Assembly (NCBI GenBank): GCA_003152875.1
Contig: PMBF01000039.1
Location: forward strand, 1 to 47,788
Length of the DNA stretch: 47,788 nt
Reading direction: 5' to 3'
From: Ignavibacteriota bacterium
Lineage (GTDB): Bacteria > Bacteroidota > Ignavibacteria > UBA10030 > UBA6906
Below the pieces are notes generated by a model, which was given only the letters and a program-made list of their open reading frames with translations, made no database searches and was not told the DNA's origin. Each line of letters begins with the position of its first letter. Within the stretch, counting starts at the first letter, position 1. The position numbers and the translations under genes are program-made. This document shows positions 34,713 to 44,111 of this stretch, piece by piece.

Positions 34713-35528
34713 GTGAACCTAAGGTGTTCGACTGCAGTCCTGCGAGCGGCAGTCGTGCTGGCTCTCGCTCCGCACCTTTCCCCTGCTCAGTCCGACAGTG
34801 TCGCCGATTTGAGCCGCTTCTTCGGCAGGTTTCAGGGGGCGTTCGTCGCCTATGACACCCGCACGCATGTGACTCTCCGGCACAATCCCGGACTGTGTGC
34901 GCGCCAATTTTCTCCCGCATCGACGTTCAAGATTCCGAACTCCCTGATCGGGCTCGAGTCGGGGGTAATCAGGGACCAGCATTTTGTGATTCCCTGGGAC
35001 AGCGTGCGGCGCCCGGTCGAGGCCTGGAACCGGGACCACGACCTGGCTTCCGCCATCGCCTTCAGCGTTGTGCCGTACTATCAGGAGCTGGCTCGCAGGG
35101 TCGGGCCGGAGCGGATGCAGCACTATCTCGACACGCTCGGCTACGGGAACCGGGACATCTCGGGCGGCATCGACCGGTTCTGGCTGGGCAGATCGCTCCT
35201 CATCTCGCCCGACGAACAGGTGGCCTTCCTCCTCAGACTGCGCGCTGACGCAGTACCGTTTTCACGCCGTTCCATTGACATCGTGAAGGAAATCCTCATC
35301 GGGGAATCAAACGATCGCTGGACGCTCCGGGCCAAGACCGGGATGGCCACACTGGATTCCAACCGTGCCGTCGGCTGGTATGTCGGATGGGTGGAGCGAG
35401 GTGACGGAGCCGTCATTTTCGCCGCCTGCATCCCGACGAAACGTGCCAAGGAGGATGGAGAGGCGATCTTCAATCAACGCAAACCCATCGCCATTGCGAT
35501 CCTGAAAGCGCTCGGCGTCATTGATTAG
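34713..35528 (+). CDS. class D (OXA-like) beta-lactamase
   Basis: 271 residues from GTG 34713, preceded by GGAGG 4 nt away and followed by a signal peptide (core AVVLALAPHLSPAQS). All class D motifs are intact: STFK with Ser70/Lys73, SVV from Ser118, YGN from Tyr144, FWLG near 157 and KTG from Lys208, in the expected order and spacing. The family acylates beta-lactams in the periplasm using a carboxylated lysine. It is the last gene of a chromosomal operon with murB, not on a visible mobile element. The spectrum cannot be read; a role as a penicillin-sensing or cell-wall enzyme is also possible. Confidence 0.92.
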   Translation: MNLRCSTAVLRAAVVLALAPHLSPAQSDSVADLSRFFGRFQGAFVAYDTRTHVTLRHNPGLCARQFSPASTFKIPNSLIGLESGVIRDQHFVIPWDSVRRPVEAWNRDHDLASAIAFSVVPYYQELARRVGPERMQHYLDTLGYGNRDISGGIDRFWLGRSLLISPDEQVAFLLRLRADAVPFSRRSIDIVKEILIGESNDRWTLRAKTGMATLDSNRAVGWYVGWVERGDGAVIFAACIPTKRAKEDGEAIFNQRKPIAIAILKALGVID

Positions 35529-35757
35529 CAACAGCTTCCGGAACAGGCCGCGCACCGGGGCTGAGGCGGATCAGCGTGCATCGCTCACATGTTCTTCCGG
35601 TCCCCCACGCCCCCGAACGCTCCCCTTCTCCCCGGGTCAGGAGAGGTGAGAGAGGCCGGGATGCACCGCTGAGCCAGGCCGAGGAACTTTTCGGCCGGAT
35701 CCATGACGTGTCCGAAAGCCGAAGCATCATACTCTATCAACCACCTGCTCCGGGGTC
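35529..35757. other. gap between the beta-lactamase and methyltransferase genes
   Basis: 229 bp, no convincing gene, terminator or promoter. The 66-codon plus-strand frame in the track here is compositionally non-coding (Pro/Arg-rich). Confidence 0.5.
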
Positions 35758-36405
35758 ATGCCCACCACCGCCCTGAAACTCTTCCGCGAGACGTTTCCGG
35801 AGGTCATGCGTTTCTTCACCCTGAACGCCATGCGCCGTGAACTTTCCGGGTGCCGCAGCGTGCTCGACCTGGGATGCGGGGGCCTGTCCCCCACCTCTCT
35901 TCTCCGGATTGAGCAGTCGACCGCCGTGGATGGGTTCGCCCCCCTGCTTGAAGCCGCGCTGAAGAACCACACGCACACAGAGTACCACTGCGCCGACGTA
36001 AGAACGATCGATACAATCTTCCAGCCGAAGCAGTTCGACTGCTGTGTTGCTCTCGACCTTATTGAGCATCTCTCCACCGAGGACGGCCTTGCCTTGATCA
36101 GGTCGATGGGGAAGTTGGCGCGGCGAAAGATCGTTGTGTTCACTCCGAACGGGTTCCTTCACCAGGCCAGCCATGAGGGGGACCTGCAGGAGCATCTCTC
36201 CGGCTGGACAGCCCCGCAGATGCAATCCCTCGGGTTCAAAGTGTACGGCATGCTCGGCCACCGGGGATTGCGCGGAGAGGAGCACCGGCACAGGATCCGT
36301 CCCCGCGCCCTTTCCGGCGTTGCCGCACTGCTCACTCATCTGGCCTGGACCAGCCGGCACCCCGACGTTGCGGCTGCCCTCCTCTGCGTCAAGGAACTGT
36401 CCTGA
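35758..36405 (+). CDS. class I SAM-dependent methyltransferase
   Basis: 215 residues. The SAM-binding glycine loop reads VLDLGCGGLSPTSLL with a downstream acidic loop (AVDGF), and motif post-I/II is FDCCVALDLIEHLSTEDGL. No signal peptide. It resembles type 11 methyltransferases; the acceptor may be a small molecule, lipid or protein and is unknown. The ribosome-binding site is weak. It follows the beta-lactamase by 229 bp and could be transcribed separately. Confidence 0.85.
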   Translation: MPTTALKLFRETFPEVMRFFTLNAMRRELSGCRSVLDLGCGGLSPTSLLRIEQSTAVDGFAPLLEAALKNHTHTEYHCADVRTIDTIFQPKQFDCCVALDLIEHLSTEDGLALIRSMGKLARRKIVVFTPNGFLHQASHEGDLQEHLSGWTAPQMQSLGFKVYGMLGHRGLRGEEHRHRIRPRALSGVAALLTHLAWTSRHPDVAAALLCVKELS

Positions 36406-36633
36406 TTTCCCCGTCAGACGGGGGGAAAGAATGGGCCGAGCACTTTTCGCAGCCGGCTCACCCGGCAGGTGCCGCATGGGCGGGGCAGGAGCACGAGAAC
36501 GAAGAGTACCGCCGGGCCCTCACATGCCGGGGTACAATCGAACACCTCGCTGAAACAGATGATTGGACTGACACCATCGCATCCCTGGCGTATCCCTGAA
36601 GGTCACTCCCAACACACAGCTCCGAGGTGCATC

Positions 36634-37569
36634 ATGCGCTGGACAATCGTGGCACTCCTGGTCCTTTTGCTCCCCTGCGGTTCCTCCGCACAGCAGATGA
36701 TCAAGGTGAACATGGTGGAACTGTACGACAAGGTCCCCCCGCCTCCTGTTGACGCAAAGGAAGCTTTCGCTCGCTGCGAAAAAGTCGGTGAAGACAATCC
36801 GACGAATTGCAGTCCGGAAAAGTTCTACCAGCCCATTGTCGGCAAGGCACAAGAGCTGACGAAACAGCTCGAAGAAACCTCTATGAAGCTCGTCGAGCCT
36901 GATAAGGGATCCTTAACGAAGGCGAATGCCGAGGAGATCCAGAAGAAGATGGAGACAATGAGCCAGGAGGAGAAAGTAAAATACGCCATGGAGTTGAGCA
37001 ACCAGATGGGTCTCGGTCAAAGGAAGGTGGTCGTCGAACCGCCTTCCGTCACCGCCTTCATGCAGGAGTATTCCAAGGTCAGCCTCGAGACCGGCAAGGA
37101 CATGCAGAAGATCGGGGAGGAGTCCCGGAAGGACCAACAGATGGGGGAGGACCGCTGGAATAAGCACAAGGATATTGATGAGTGGACGAGGAAGGAGATG
37201 GATAAGATCCCGGAAATCAGCACCGGGGAGATGAGCTATCGGGAGCCCAAAGCGGAACACGCACTTCTTCTGAAATCAGCCGAGAAGCACATTGCTCTGG
37301 AAAACGAATACCTCAAGTGGCGCAGGAAACAGTTTCAGACGGAGCTGGACAAGGACAAGAAGCGGTATATCTCTCTCCAGCAGAAGGTGGCGGCAACGGG
37401 GTATGGCGAGGAGGCAAAAAACCTGGAGACGAAGAGAATGGTGATATCGGCTCAGGGTATTCTGCTCGGCCCCGTTGAAGGGCTGACGGGAATGTCGCGC
37501 GACGCCACGAAGGAAGCCGCCGATTGGTACGCGAAGAAGCTGGAGCTGGAGAAACAGAAGCCGCAGTAA
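36634..37569 (+). CDS. secreted coiled-coil protein of unknown function
   Basis: 311 residues from ATG 36634, with GAGGTG 6 nt upstream; the track's 55 earlier codons are non-coding. A cleavable signal peptide (TIVALLVLLLPCGSSAQQ) is followed by a Lys/Glu/Gln-rich, largely helical protein (KANAEEIQKKMETMSQEEK, EDRWNKHKDIDEWTRKEMDK). Two cysteines fall in the first mature segment. No enzyme motif. A periplasmic structural or chaperone-like role is possible; I do not recognise a family. Confidence 0.8.
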   Translation: MRWTIVALLVLLLPCGSSAQQMIKVNMVELYDKVPPPPVDAKEAFARCEKVGEDNPTNCSPEKFYQPIVGKAQELTKQLEETSMKLVEPDKGSLTKANAEEIQKKMETMSQEEKVKYAMELSNQMGLGQRKVVVEPPSVTAFMQEYSKVSLETGKDMQKIGEESRKDQQMGEDRWNKHKDIDEWTRKEMDKIPEISTGEMSYREPKAEHALLLKSAEKHIALENEYLKWRRKQFQTELDKDKKRYISLQQKVAATGYGEEAKNLETKRMVISAQGILLGPVEGLTGMSRDATKEAADWYAKKLELEKQKPQ

Positions 37570-38612
37570 TCGGAGAAGCGGCCGGGGGTCCGGATGAGGA
37601 ACGGACGGAACGACTGTGTGTCCGCGGGATGATCCGACATGAGGAGGCTACCGGCGCGCTCCCGGACTGCCCCGGACGAGAGAAGGAGGATGGGCGACAC
37701 GGGAAAGGTCAAATGGCCTGCGTTGTCCACCCGTAGTCTACGTGTCCGCACTGTACATCCAGGGTTCGTTAGGCCCGGGGCCGTGAATCGAATGGGTCGG
37801 CCGGCAATTGGGGCAATAAACGATCTGCCCTCCGCGGTGCTCCGGTATGGGATGGATTGTGACGTCCGGGGGGCCGTCACACAGGAGACCTGATTCTTTC
37901 TCATGGCTGGGAAAGTGGGGGATGAGGGGATCACGGTGTGAGGAAAACCAACCAGAAAACCGACAATTCGCCATGGCATGCAATTTGCCACTCAGGATGA
38001 AGGCCGGGGGCCTTCAGTGAATTGCGCTCCTTCATCCAACGTAGAGAATACGGTGCGTTCGATCCGAATCCCAATCATGGTATCGATCATTGTGGCGTTG
38101 ACGTCGCCGGCATTGTCATTCTCCGGAGACATCATCGGGGTCGCAGTGGAACAAACCGCCGGTACCGCTGATGAAGGCAATTTCCATGGTGATGAGGATA
38201 CACACGGAGTCGCATCAGCCGCACTGGTCACAAGAGCGCCTCGTCGTGAGACCGGTAAGAGGCACACCGCCGTCCGACTCCTGCCAACGGGATCATGTCT
38301 TTCGTCGATGCATCAGCGTTTAGCTCTTCCTGTTAACGTACGCGGGGCTCGACGCGAGAGTGCGGCCGGCCGATCCTCGTGTCACCCACACGATATTCCT
38401 CTGTACGTTTGTTCCCTGCTGATTTGATCTTCGCCCTTCCTTTTTGACCTGGAAGAGACACCTTTGTCCATGGGTTCCATGAACATGCCCCGGCGTTGAG
38501 GGAGATCGAAGCCATGGTTCCCTTGTGGGCAGTCATCCCGACGTTCTTGCCTGCTCGAATCCAGGAAATCTTCTGTAGTCATGATGAACACACAACACAC
38601 GGTGACCCTGCC
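37570..38612. other. gene-poor region upstream of the P-type ATPase
   Basis: About 1.04 kb with lower, uneven GC than its neighbours. The only candidates are a minus-strand 81-codon frame (37738-37983) and an opposing 149-codon plus-strand frame (37978-38427) whose middle (MVSIIVALTSPALSFSG) looks like a signal peptide but whose tail does not look coding. No clear promoter or terminator. It may be decayed accessory DNA. Confidence 0.5.
37738..37983 (-). CDS. candidate small zinc-binding protein (uncertain)
   Basis: 81 codons (or 78 from the ATG at 37974). The C-terminal half reads like a conserved small domain: SGLLCDGPPDVTIHPIPEH and QIVYCPNCRP, with a CxxC pair that could help bind zinc with the earlier Cys and His. 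The ribosome-binding site is poor and the frame may be a shadow or remnant. No family recognised. Confidence 0.35.
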   Translation of the reverse strand: MHAMANCRFSGWFSSHRDPLIPHFPSHEKESGLLCDGPPDVTIHPIPEHRGGQIVYCPNCRPTHSIHGPGPNEPWMYSADT

Positions 38613-41171
38613 ATGACAACATTCGTTGATGGAAATGATATCCGGGGTCTTTCAAATAGCGAGGCCGCCGAGCGACTGGAAAGAGATGGATACAATGAGC
38701 TACCGACTGGCCGAAGACGTTCGGGATTTGGAATAGCAGTCGGGGTCGTACGGGAGCCGATGTTTCTCCTGCTCATTGCGTGCGGGGCACTGTATCTCAT
38801 CCTGGGCGATCTGGAAGAGGCATTGATGCTTCTGGGATTTGTCTTCGTAGTTGTCGGAATCACCTTTTTCCAGGAACGCAAGACTGAGCGCGCATTAGAG
38901 GCCCTTCGCGACCTTTCGAGCCCGCGCGCGCTGGTGATCAGGGAGGGCGAAAAGAAACGCATCCCGGGACGGGAGGTTGTCACGGGAGATGTAGTGCTTC
39001 TTTCCGAGGGCGATCGGGTCCCGGCCGATGCTGTTGTTCGTGCAAGCACAAACCTCTCGGCGGACGAGTCGCTCCTCACAGGGGAATCCGTCCCTGTGCG
39101 CAAAACGGAGACCGGCGACGTCGCTGCGATTTGCCGGCCGGGCGGCGAGGATTTGCCTTTCGTTTACTCCGGAACGATGATTGTCCAGGGGCAGGGCATA
39201 GCAGAAGTCCTTCGAACTGGCGTGCAGACAGAAATTGGAAAGATCGGCAAGGCTCTCCTGACGCTTGACATCGAGAACACGCCGCTGCAGAAACAAACGG
39301 GAAAACTGGTCAAGGTGTTTGCTCTCGCGGGTGCGGCATTGTGCATTGCAGTCCTGGTCATGTTAGGGCTGACAAAAGGTGACTGGTTGAACGGACTGCT
39401 CGCAGGCTTGACACTGGGGATGGCCATGCTGCCCGAGGAATTCCCGGTCGTCCTCACCATTTTCCTGGCTCTCGGTGCGTGGCGCATCTCACGCCATCGC
39501 GTGCTCACCAGGCGTATCCCTGCAATTGAGACGCTCGGGTCTGCAAGCGTACTGTGTGTGGATAAGACAGGGACGCTCACCATGAACCGGATGTCGGTAC
39601 ACGATCTGTATGTTGATGGTGAGGTCCTGGTGGCCGAAGAACGAGGCGCCGTGCTTCCCGAGAAGTTTCACGCGGTGGTGGAATACGCAATCCTGGCCAG
39701 CCCCACTGACCCGTTCGATCCGATGGAAAAGGCCATGAAGGACCTGGGGAACCGCATGCTCGGCCAGACCGAACATCTTCACAGAGACTGGACATTGCTG
39801 AAGGAATACCCGCTCACCAGGCAGCAGCTTGCGATGACGCGGGTGTGGAGCTCTCCTGATGGGAATCATCACGTTGTCGCCTCAAAAGGGGCGCCTGAGG
39901 TGATGGCCGATCTTTGCCATCTCTCAGCGGCCGGGAGAAAAGCGATCACAGAGGGGGTTGATCTGCTCGCCTCCAGGGGAAGAAGAGTTCTGGGTATCGC
40001 ACGCGCATCCATCAGACAGGGAGAGCTTCCACCGGTTCAACATGATTTTGAGTTCGAGTTTGTCGGGCTCCTCGGTCTCATGGATCCGGTTCGACCGGAG
40101 GTGGCGGATGCCGTCGAAGAATGCTACAAGGCGGGAATCCGGGTCATCATGATCACCGGGGACTATCCCGGGACGGCAAAGAGTATTGCCCAAGAGATTC
40201 GTCTGAGAAACCCCGGGGAGTGTATCACGGGAAGTGAACTTCAGGAGATGAAGGATGCGGAACTCGCAGAGCGCGTGCGCACCGTGAGTATCTTTGCGCG
40301 TATGGTCCCCGAGCAGAAATTGCGGCTCGTCGAGGCGCTGAAGAGCAACGGTGAGGTGGTCGCGATGACGGGCGACGGCGTCAATGATGCTCCCGCCTTG
40401 AAATCCGCTCATATCGGAATCGCGATGGGGGGTCGCGGAACGGACGTTGCGAGAGAATCCGCCTCTCTGGTGTTGCTCGATGACGATTTCGGGTCCATCG
40501 TGCGAGCTGTAAGAATGGGACGCCGGATCTATGACAACCTGAAGAAAGCGATGATGTTCATTTTCTCGGTGCATATCCCGATCGCGGGGATGTCACTTCT
40601 CCCGATCATCTTCAATTGGCCGTTCGCCCTCTTGCCTGTGCACATCGTTTTTCTCGAGTTGATCATTGACCCGGCCTGCTCGCTGGTCTTTGAAGCCGAA
40701 CGGGAGGGCCGTGATGTTATGAACCGGCCACCCAGGAGACTCGATGAGCCTCTCTTTGGCATGCGCAATCTCGTGCCGAGTTTGCTCCAGGGTTTAACTG
40801 TGCTGCTGGTGGTGCTTGGAATATATGCATGGGCGCTCTCAGCCTTCAACGAACTGGCCGCCAGAGCCCTGAGCTTCACGACCCTGATACTCTCCAATAT
40901 CGGCCTCATTCTCACGAATCGCGCATGGCCCCGCTCTGTTCTGTCAACCCTTCGTGTAGCGAATCCGCCGTTCTTTTGGGTGACTGCTGGTGCCCTCGCG
41001 TTCTTGACATTGGCCCTCACGATCCCCGCCATACGGGAGGTCTTCCGCTTCGCGCCAGTCCTGATCCCGGAGATTGCAATCTGTGTCTCCGGCGCTCTGC
41101 TGAGCATCCTCATTTCTGAATCCTTGAAGGTCTCACCCCTGAGAGAACTGTTGGAGCGGATGGGGAGGTAA
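38613..41171 (+). CDS. P-type cation-transporting ATPase (P2-like, PEEFP type)
   Basis: 852 residues from ATG 38613, chosen because the cation-ATPase N-domain (GLSNSEAAERLERDGYNEL) starts right after it; the track's 39 earlier codons are non-coding. All core motifs are present: LLTGESVPV, phosphorylation site DKTGTLTMNRM, KGAPEV, TGDYPGTA and TGDGVNDAPALK. About ten membrane helices flank these. Transmembrane helix 4 has PEEFP, not the PEGLP of Ca2+ SERCA-type pumps. It uses ATP to move a cation across the inner membrane; the ion is uncertain. Isolated gene, convergent with hrpB. Confidence 0.93.
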   Translation: MTTFVDGNDIRGLSNSEAAERLERDGYNELPTGRRRSGFGIAVGVVREPMFLLLIACGALYLILGDLEEALMLLGFVFVVVGITFFQERKTERALEALRDLSSPRALVIREGEKKRIPGREVVTGDVVLLSEGDRVPADAVVRASTNLSADESLLTGESVPVRKTETGDVAAICRPGGEDLPFVYSGTMIVQGQGIAEVLRTGVQTEIGKIGKALLTLDIENTPLQKQTGKLVKVFALAGAALCIAVLVMLGLTKGDWLNGLLAGLTLGMAMLPEEFPVVLTIFLALGAWRISRHRVLTRRIPAIETLGSASVLCVDKTGTLTMNRMSVHDLYVDGEVLVAEERGAVLPEKFHAVVEYAILASPTDPFDPMEKAMKDLGNRMLGQTEHLHRDWTLLKEYPLTRQQLAMTRVWSSPDGNHHVVASKGAPEVMADLCHLSAAGRKAITEGVDLLASRGRRVLGIARASIRQGELPPVQHDFEFEFVGLLGLMDPVRPEVADAVEECYKAGIRVIMITGDYPGTAKSIAQEIRLRNPGECITGSELQEMKDAELAERVRTVSIFARMVPEQKLRLVEALKSNGEVVAMTGDGVNDAPALKSAHIGIAMGGRGTDVARESASLVLLDDDFGSIVRAVRMGRRIYDNLKKAMMFIFSVHIPIAGMSLLPIIFNWPFALLPVHIVFLELIIDPACSLVFEAEREGRDVMNRPPRRLDEPLFGMRNLVPSLLQGLTVLLVVLGIYAWALSAFNELAARALSFTTLILSNIGLILTNRAWPRSVLSTLRVANPPFFWVTAGALAFLTLALTIPAIREVFRFAPVLIPEIAICVSGALLSILISESLKVSPLRELLERMGR

Positions 41172-41197
41172 GGAATGAAGGTTTGACATGATTTGGA

Positions 41198-43684
41198 CTA
41201 CCGGCGCGCTCCAGGCTTGCTCGTGCGACGGGTAGGGATAGCGTGGAGGGGATCCTCGGGCCAGGGATGTTTCGGATAGCGTCCCCTCATTTCCTTGCGT
41301 ACCTCAGGATACGCGTTGCGCCAGAACGTCTGCAGGTCCTGTGTGATTGCCAGCGGACGTCCGGCGGGCGAGAGGAGATGGATCAGTACCGGAATACCTC
41401 CCGCCAAAGGAGTCTCCACCTGTCCGAACATTTCCTGCAGCCGGACTGCCAGAACCGGCTTGCCGGTGTCGTAGGAGAGTCGAATCCGCGAACCGGTGGG
41501 CACGGTCAGGAACGCCGGTGCAAGCCGGTCCAGGTCGAGAAGCTGCCGGTGGGAGAACCGGGAGCGAATCACGGACAGCATGTCGAGGCGTGCAAGCTGA
41601 ATCCGGCGCGTGATCCCATTCAGGAAGGGCGCGAGCCACTCGTCGAGCGTTTCTTGCAGCCTCCGGTCGCTGAGATCGGGCCACCCAACGCCGGCCAGCC
41701 CGGACGAGAGGAGCCAGTTGCTCCGGGCGCGCAGCGACAGAGATTCCTTTTCCCAGGGGAGAGATTCCAGACCCAGCTGGCGGATCCCTTCGATCATGGC
41801 CGCCCGCACGGCCTCACCGGCATCGCCGGCGGCGTCTGAGGCGGAAGAGACAGGCCGTTCATCAAGAGGCAGCGCTCCAAGCCTGGTCTGTCTCCGCGCC
41901 ACCACTGCCTCGTCCACACTGCTCCAGCGCACTTCTTCAACGACTTCCAGTCTGTCGGCAAAGGTCTTGCGGATTTCCTCTTCGGACAGCGGGGCGGCGA
42001 GGAAAATCCGGACGTCCGTTCCGACCCCGTCCACTTCCCCGACGGCGAGGAACCGCTCGCGGGCAAGCGCGCTCCATTCGGGCAGGACTGCTCCTGTGCC
42101 GCCCGCCATCTGATAATGTCCGGCGTCATCCCCCCGCCGGCGGGCCACCCTCTCCGGGTATGCCATCGCGAGAAGAACTCCGAGTGACTCCGGGCTGCCT
42201 CTTTCCCCTCCGACTCCTGACAGGGACCGGAGCCTCCGCGCCTCGGCCAGGATCCGCACTCGAACGCCATCCCCCCTTCCCTGCCTGAGAGCCTGCCATC
42301 GTGAGGCCAGGTCCACGTCCGTGTCGGGTCTCCCGTGCAGGAGATCCCGTTCTTCCAACATAGCAGCCAGATCACAGGCCTCGGATCCGAGACCGAGGTC
42401 CACTCCTTTCATGACCATATGGGCAAGCCGCGGGTGGACCGGGAGGAGAGCCAATGCGCGGCCATGTGACGTCAGCGTTCCGGCCCGGTCGAGGGCTCCC
42501 AGCTGGACGAGCAGATCGCGGGCGCGGCCGAGATGCGCCGGAGGGGGAGGATCCTGGAAGCGGAGTCCCGCCCCGTCGGGGGTTCCCCACAGGGCCAGAT
42601 CCAGAGCAAGCGGGGCCAGATCGGCATTGAGGATCTCCGGTGACGAGTAGCGGGGGAGGTCCTGATCTTCGGCCCAGAGGCGGTAGCAAAAACCGGGACC
42701 CTCCCGCCCTGCTCGTCCCCGCCGTTGGTCGGCCGAAGCCTGCGACACAGGAACGGTGACGAGGCCTCCCATGCCCCGCCGAGGGTCGAACCGGGGAACC
42801 CGGGCCAGCCCCGCATCGACAACGATTCGAACCCCCTCGATGGTCAGGCTTGTCTCGGCTATACTGGTCGAGAGTATGACTTTGCGTGTGCCGGGCGCGG
42901 CGGGAGCGAGCGCCGCCTGCTGCCGATCGGACGCGGCTTCCCCGTAGAGGAGGTGGATCGCCACCGAACCTGGGAGTCCGCTGTCGAGAAGGCATTCTTC
43001 CGTGCGGCGGATTTCACGCTGACCGGGAAGGAAGACCAGGGCATCTCCTTCATGATCTGCCAATGCGAGGCGGACCGCATCGCGAACCCGGACTTCAAGG
43101 CGGCCTTCGGAAGCGAGCCAACGGGTGTCTACGGGAAAAGCGCGCCCGGTGCTTTCGATGACAGGCGCTTCGTTCAAAAGAGCGGCCACTCCCCTGCTGT
43201 CCAACGTGGCAGACATGACGAGGATACGAAGATCCGGACGCAGATTCGACTGCACGTCGAGGGCCAACGCCAGTCCCAGATCCGCGTGGATGCTCCGCTC
43301 GTGGAATTCATCAAAGATCAGGATGCCCGTTCCCTGGAGCTCGGGGGAAGTGTGAAGCATCCGGGTCAGCACGCCTTCCGTCACCACCTCCAGGCGAGTC
43401 GCTTCGCTCACCCTGCTCTCCCCCCTGATACGAAATCCAACCGACTGACCGACCTTTTCGCCTGCAAGAGAAGCCATGTACTCGGCGGCACGCCGGGCGG
43501 CGAGCCGGCGGGGCTCGAGCATGATGATTTTCAATCCCTGCATCCACGGCTCTCCGAGGAGGGCGAGGGGCACGCGTGTTGTTTTTCCCGCGCCCGGAGG
43601 GGCGGAAAGGACCGCGCACATGCTCCCAGCGAGGGTGTGCCGGAGTGCGGGAATGACAGCCATGATGGGGAGCTCGATTGCCAT
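41198..43684 (-). CDS. hrpB: ATP-dependent RNA helicase HrpB
   Basis: 828 residues from ATG 43684; an in-frame ATG at 43720 has no better ribosome-binding site. DExH-box helicase motifs are SAPPGAGKTTRVPLALL, IFDEFHERSIHADL, VMSATLD, STSIAETSLTIEGV and QRRGRAGREGPG, followed by the HA2 and long HrpB-specific C-terminal domains. Length is normal for HrpB. Role in RNA metabolism is poorly defined even in E. coli. It is convergent with the P-type ATPase (26 bp between stops). Confidence 0.95.
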   Translation of the reverse strand: MAIELPIMAVIPALRHTLAGSMCAVLSAPPGAGKTTRVPLALLGEPWMQGLKIIMLEPRRLAARRAAEYMASLAGEKVGQSVGFRIRGESRVSEATRLEVVTEGVLTRMLHTSPELQGTGILIFDEFHERSIHADLGLALALDVQSNLRPDLRILVMSATLDSRGVAALLNEAPVIESTGRAFPVDTRWLASEGRLEVRVRDAVRLALADHEGDALVFLPGQREIRRTEECLLDSGLPGSVAIHLLYGEAASDRQQAALAPAAPGTRKVILSTSIAETSLTIEGVRIVVDAGLARVPRFDPRRGMGGLVTVPVSQASADQRRGRAGREGPGFCYRLWAEDQDLPRYSSPEILNADLAPLALDLALWGTPDGAGLRFQDPPPPAHLGRARDLLVQLGALDRAGTLTSHGRALALLPVHPRLAHMVMKGVDLGLGSEACDLAAMLEERDLLHGRPDTDVDLASRWQALRQGRGDGVRVRILAEARRLRSLSGVGGERGSPESLGVLLAMAYPERVARRRGDDAGHYQMAGGTGAVLPEWSALARERFLAVGEVDGVGTDVRIFLAAPLSEEEIRKTFADRLEVVEEVRWSSVDEAVVARRQTRLGALPLDERPVSSASDAAGDAGEAVRAAMIEGIRQLGLESLPWEKESLSLRARSNWLLSSGLAGVGWPDLSDRRLQETLDEWLAPFLNGITRRIQLARLDMLSVIRSRFSHRQLLDLDRLAPAFLTVPTGSRIRLSYDTGKPVLAVRLQEMFGQVETPLAGGIPVLIHLLSPAGRPLAITQDLQTFWRNAYPEVRKEMRGRYPKHPWPEDPLHAIPTRRTSKPGARR

Positions 43685-43775
43685 AGGAGAAAGGTAGGGA
43701 GTTTCCCCTGCAAATGGCATTCCTGATGCGGTTTACGTTTTCAAGGCTGGGCCGGCTCTTCAGAGGGGCGTATCG

Positions 43776-44111
43776 TCACAATGACGATTCGTCGGCGGCG
43801 GGATTGCGTCGTACGGCGGGTCCGGGAAGCAACAACTGGCCGGTGTACTCTTTTTCGGGAACCGTAAGAAGCCGGGGACGGGGGGGCATGTCCTTCATGC
43901 ACCATTTGCATTGGCGGGCGATCCGGCTGAGCCGGTGGCAGTGGGGGCACTCCCATACTTCCATATAGGAATCCGGACGGCGTGCGGAGGCTACCGTCGG
44001 GACGGCCTGCCGATCACACCGCGCCTTCGCAATCATATACACAAACCCGGACATGATCGCCAGGGTAAGGCACGCAAATGTGCCTGTCAGCATGGCCTGC
44101 AGCAAGTTCAT
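43776..44111 (-). CDS. small membrane protein with zinc ribbon
   Basis: 111 residues from ATG 44111, fixed by a strong GGGGGAGG 7 nt upstream; the track start 50 codons earlier is rejected. One N-terminal membrane helix (LLQAMLTGTFACLTLAIMSGFVYMIAK), then a zinc-ribbon-like CPHCHRL...CKWC set, then a Pro-rich tail. The ribbon should face the cytosol. Function unknown; similar short membrane zinc-ribbon proteins are often uncharacterised. It is divergent from hrpB's promoter side by 91 bp. Confidence 0.75.
   Translation of the reverse strand: MNLLQAMLTGTFACLTLAIMSGFVYMIAKARCDRQAVPTVASARRPDSYMEVWECPHCHRLSRIARQCKWCMKDMPPRPRLLTVPEKEYTGQLLLPGPAVRRNPAADESSL

Noticed and set aside
37649-37663. 15 bp CTACCGGCGCGCTCC shared with about 41200
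   Set aside because: About one such match is expected by chance in a GC-rich 48 kb window; no flanking similarity.
41183-41188. TTGACA between convergent genes
   Set aside because: No -10 match at 16-18 nt and it points into the 3' end of hrpB.
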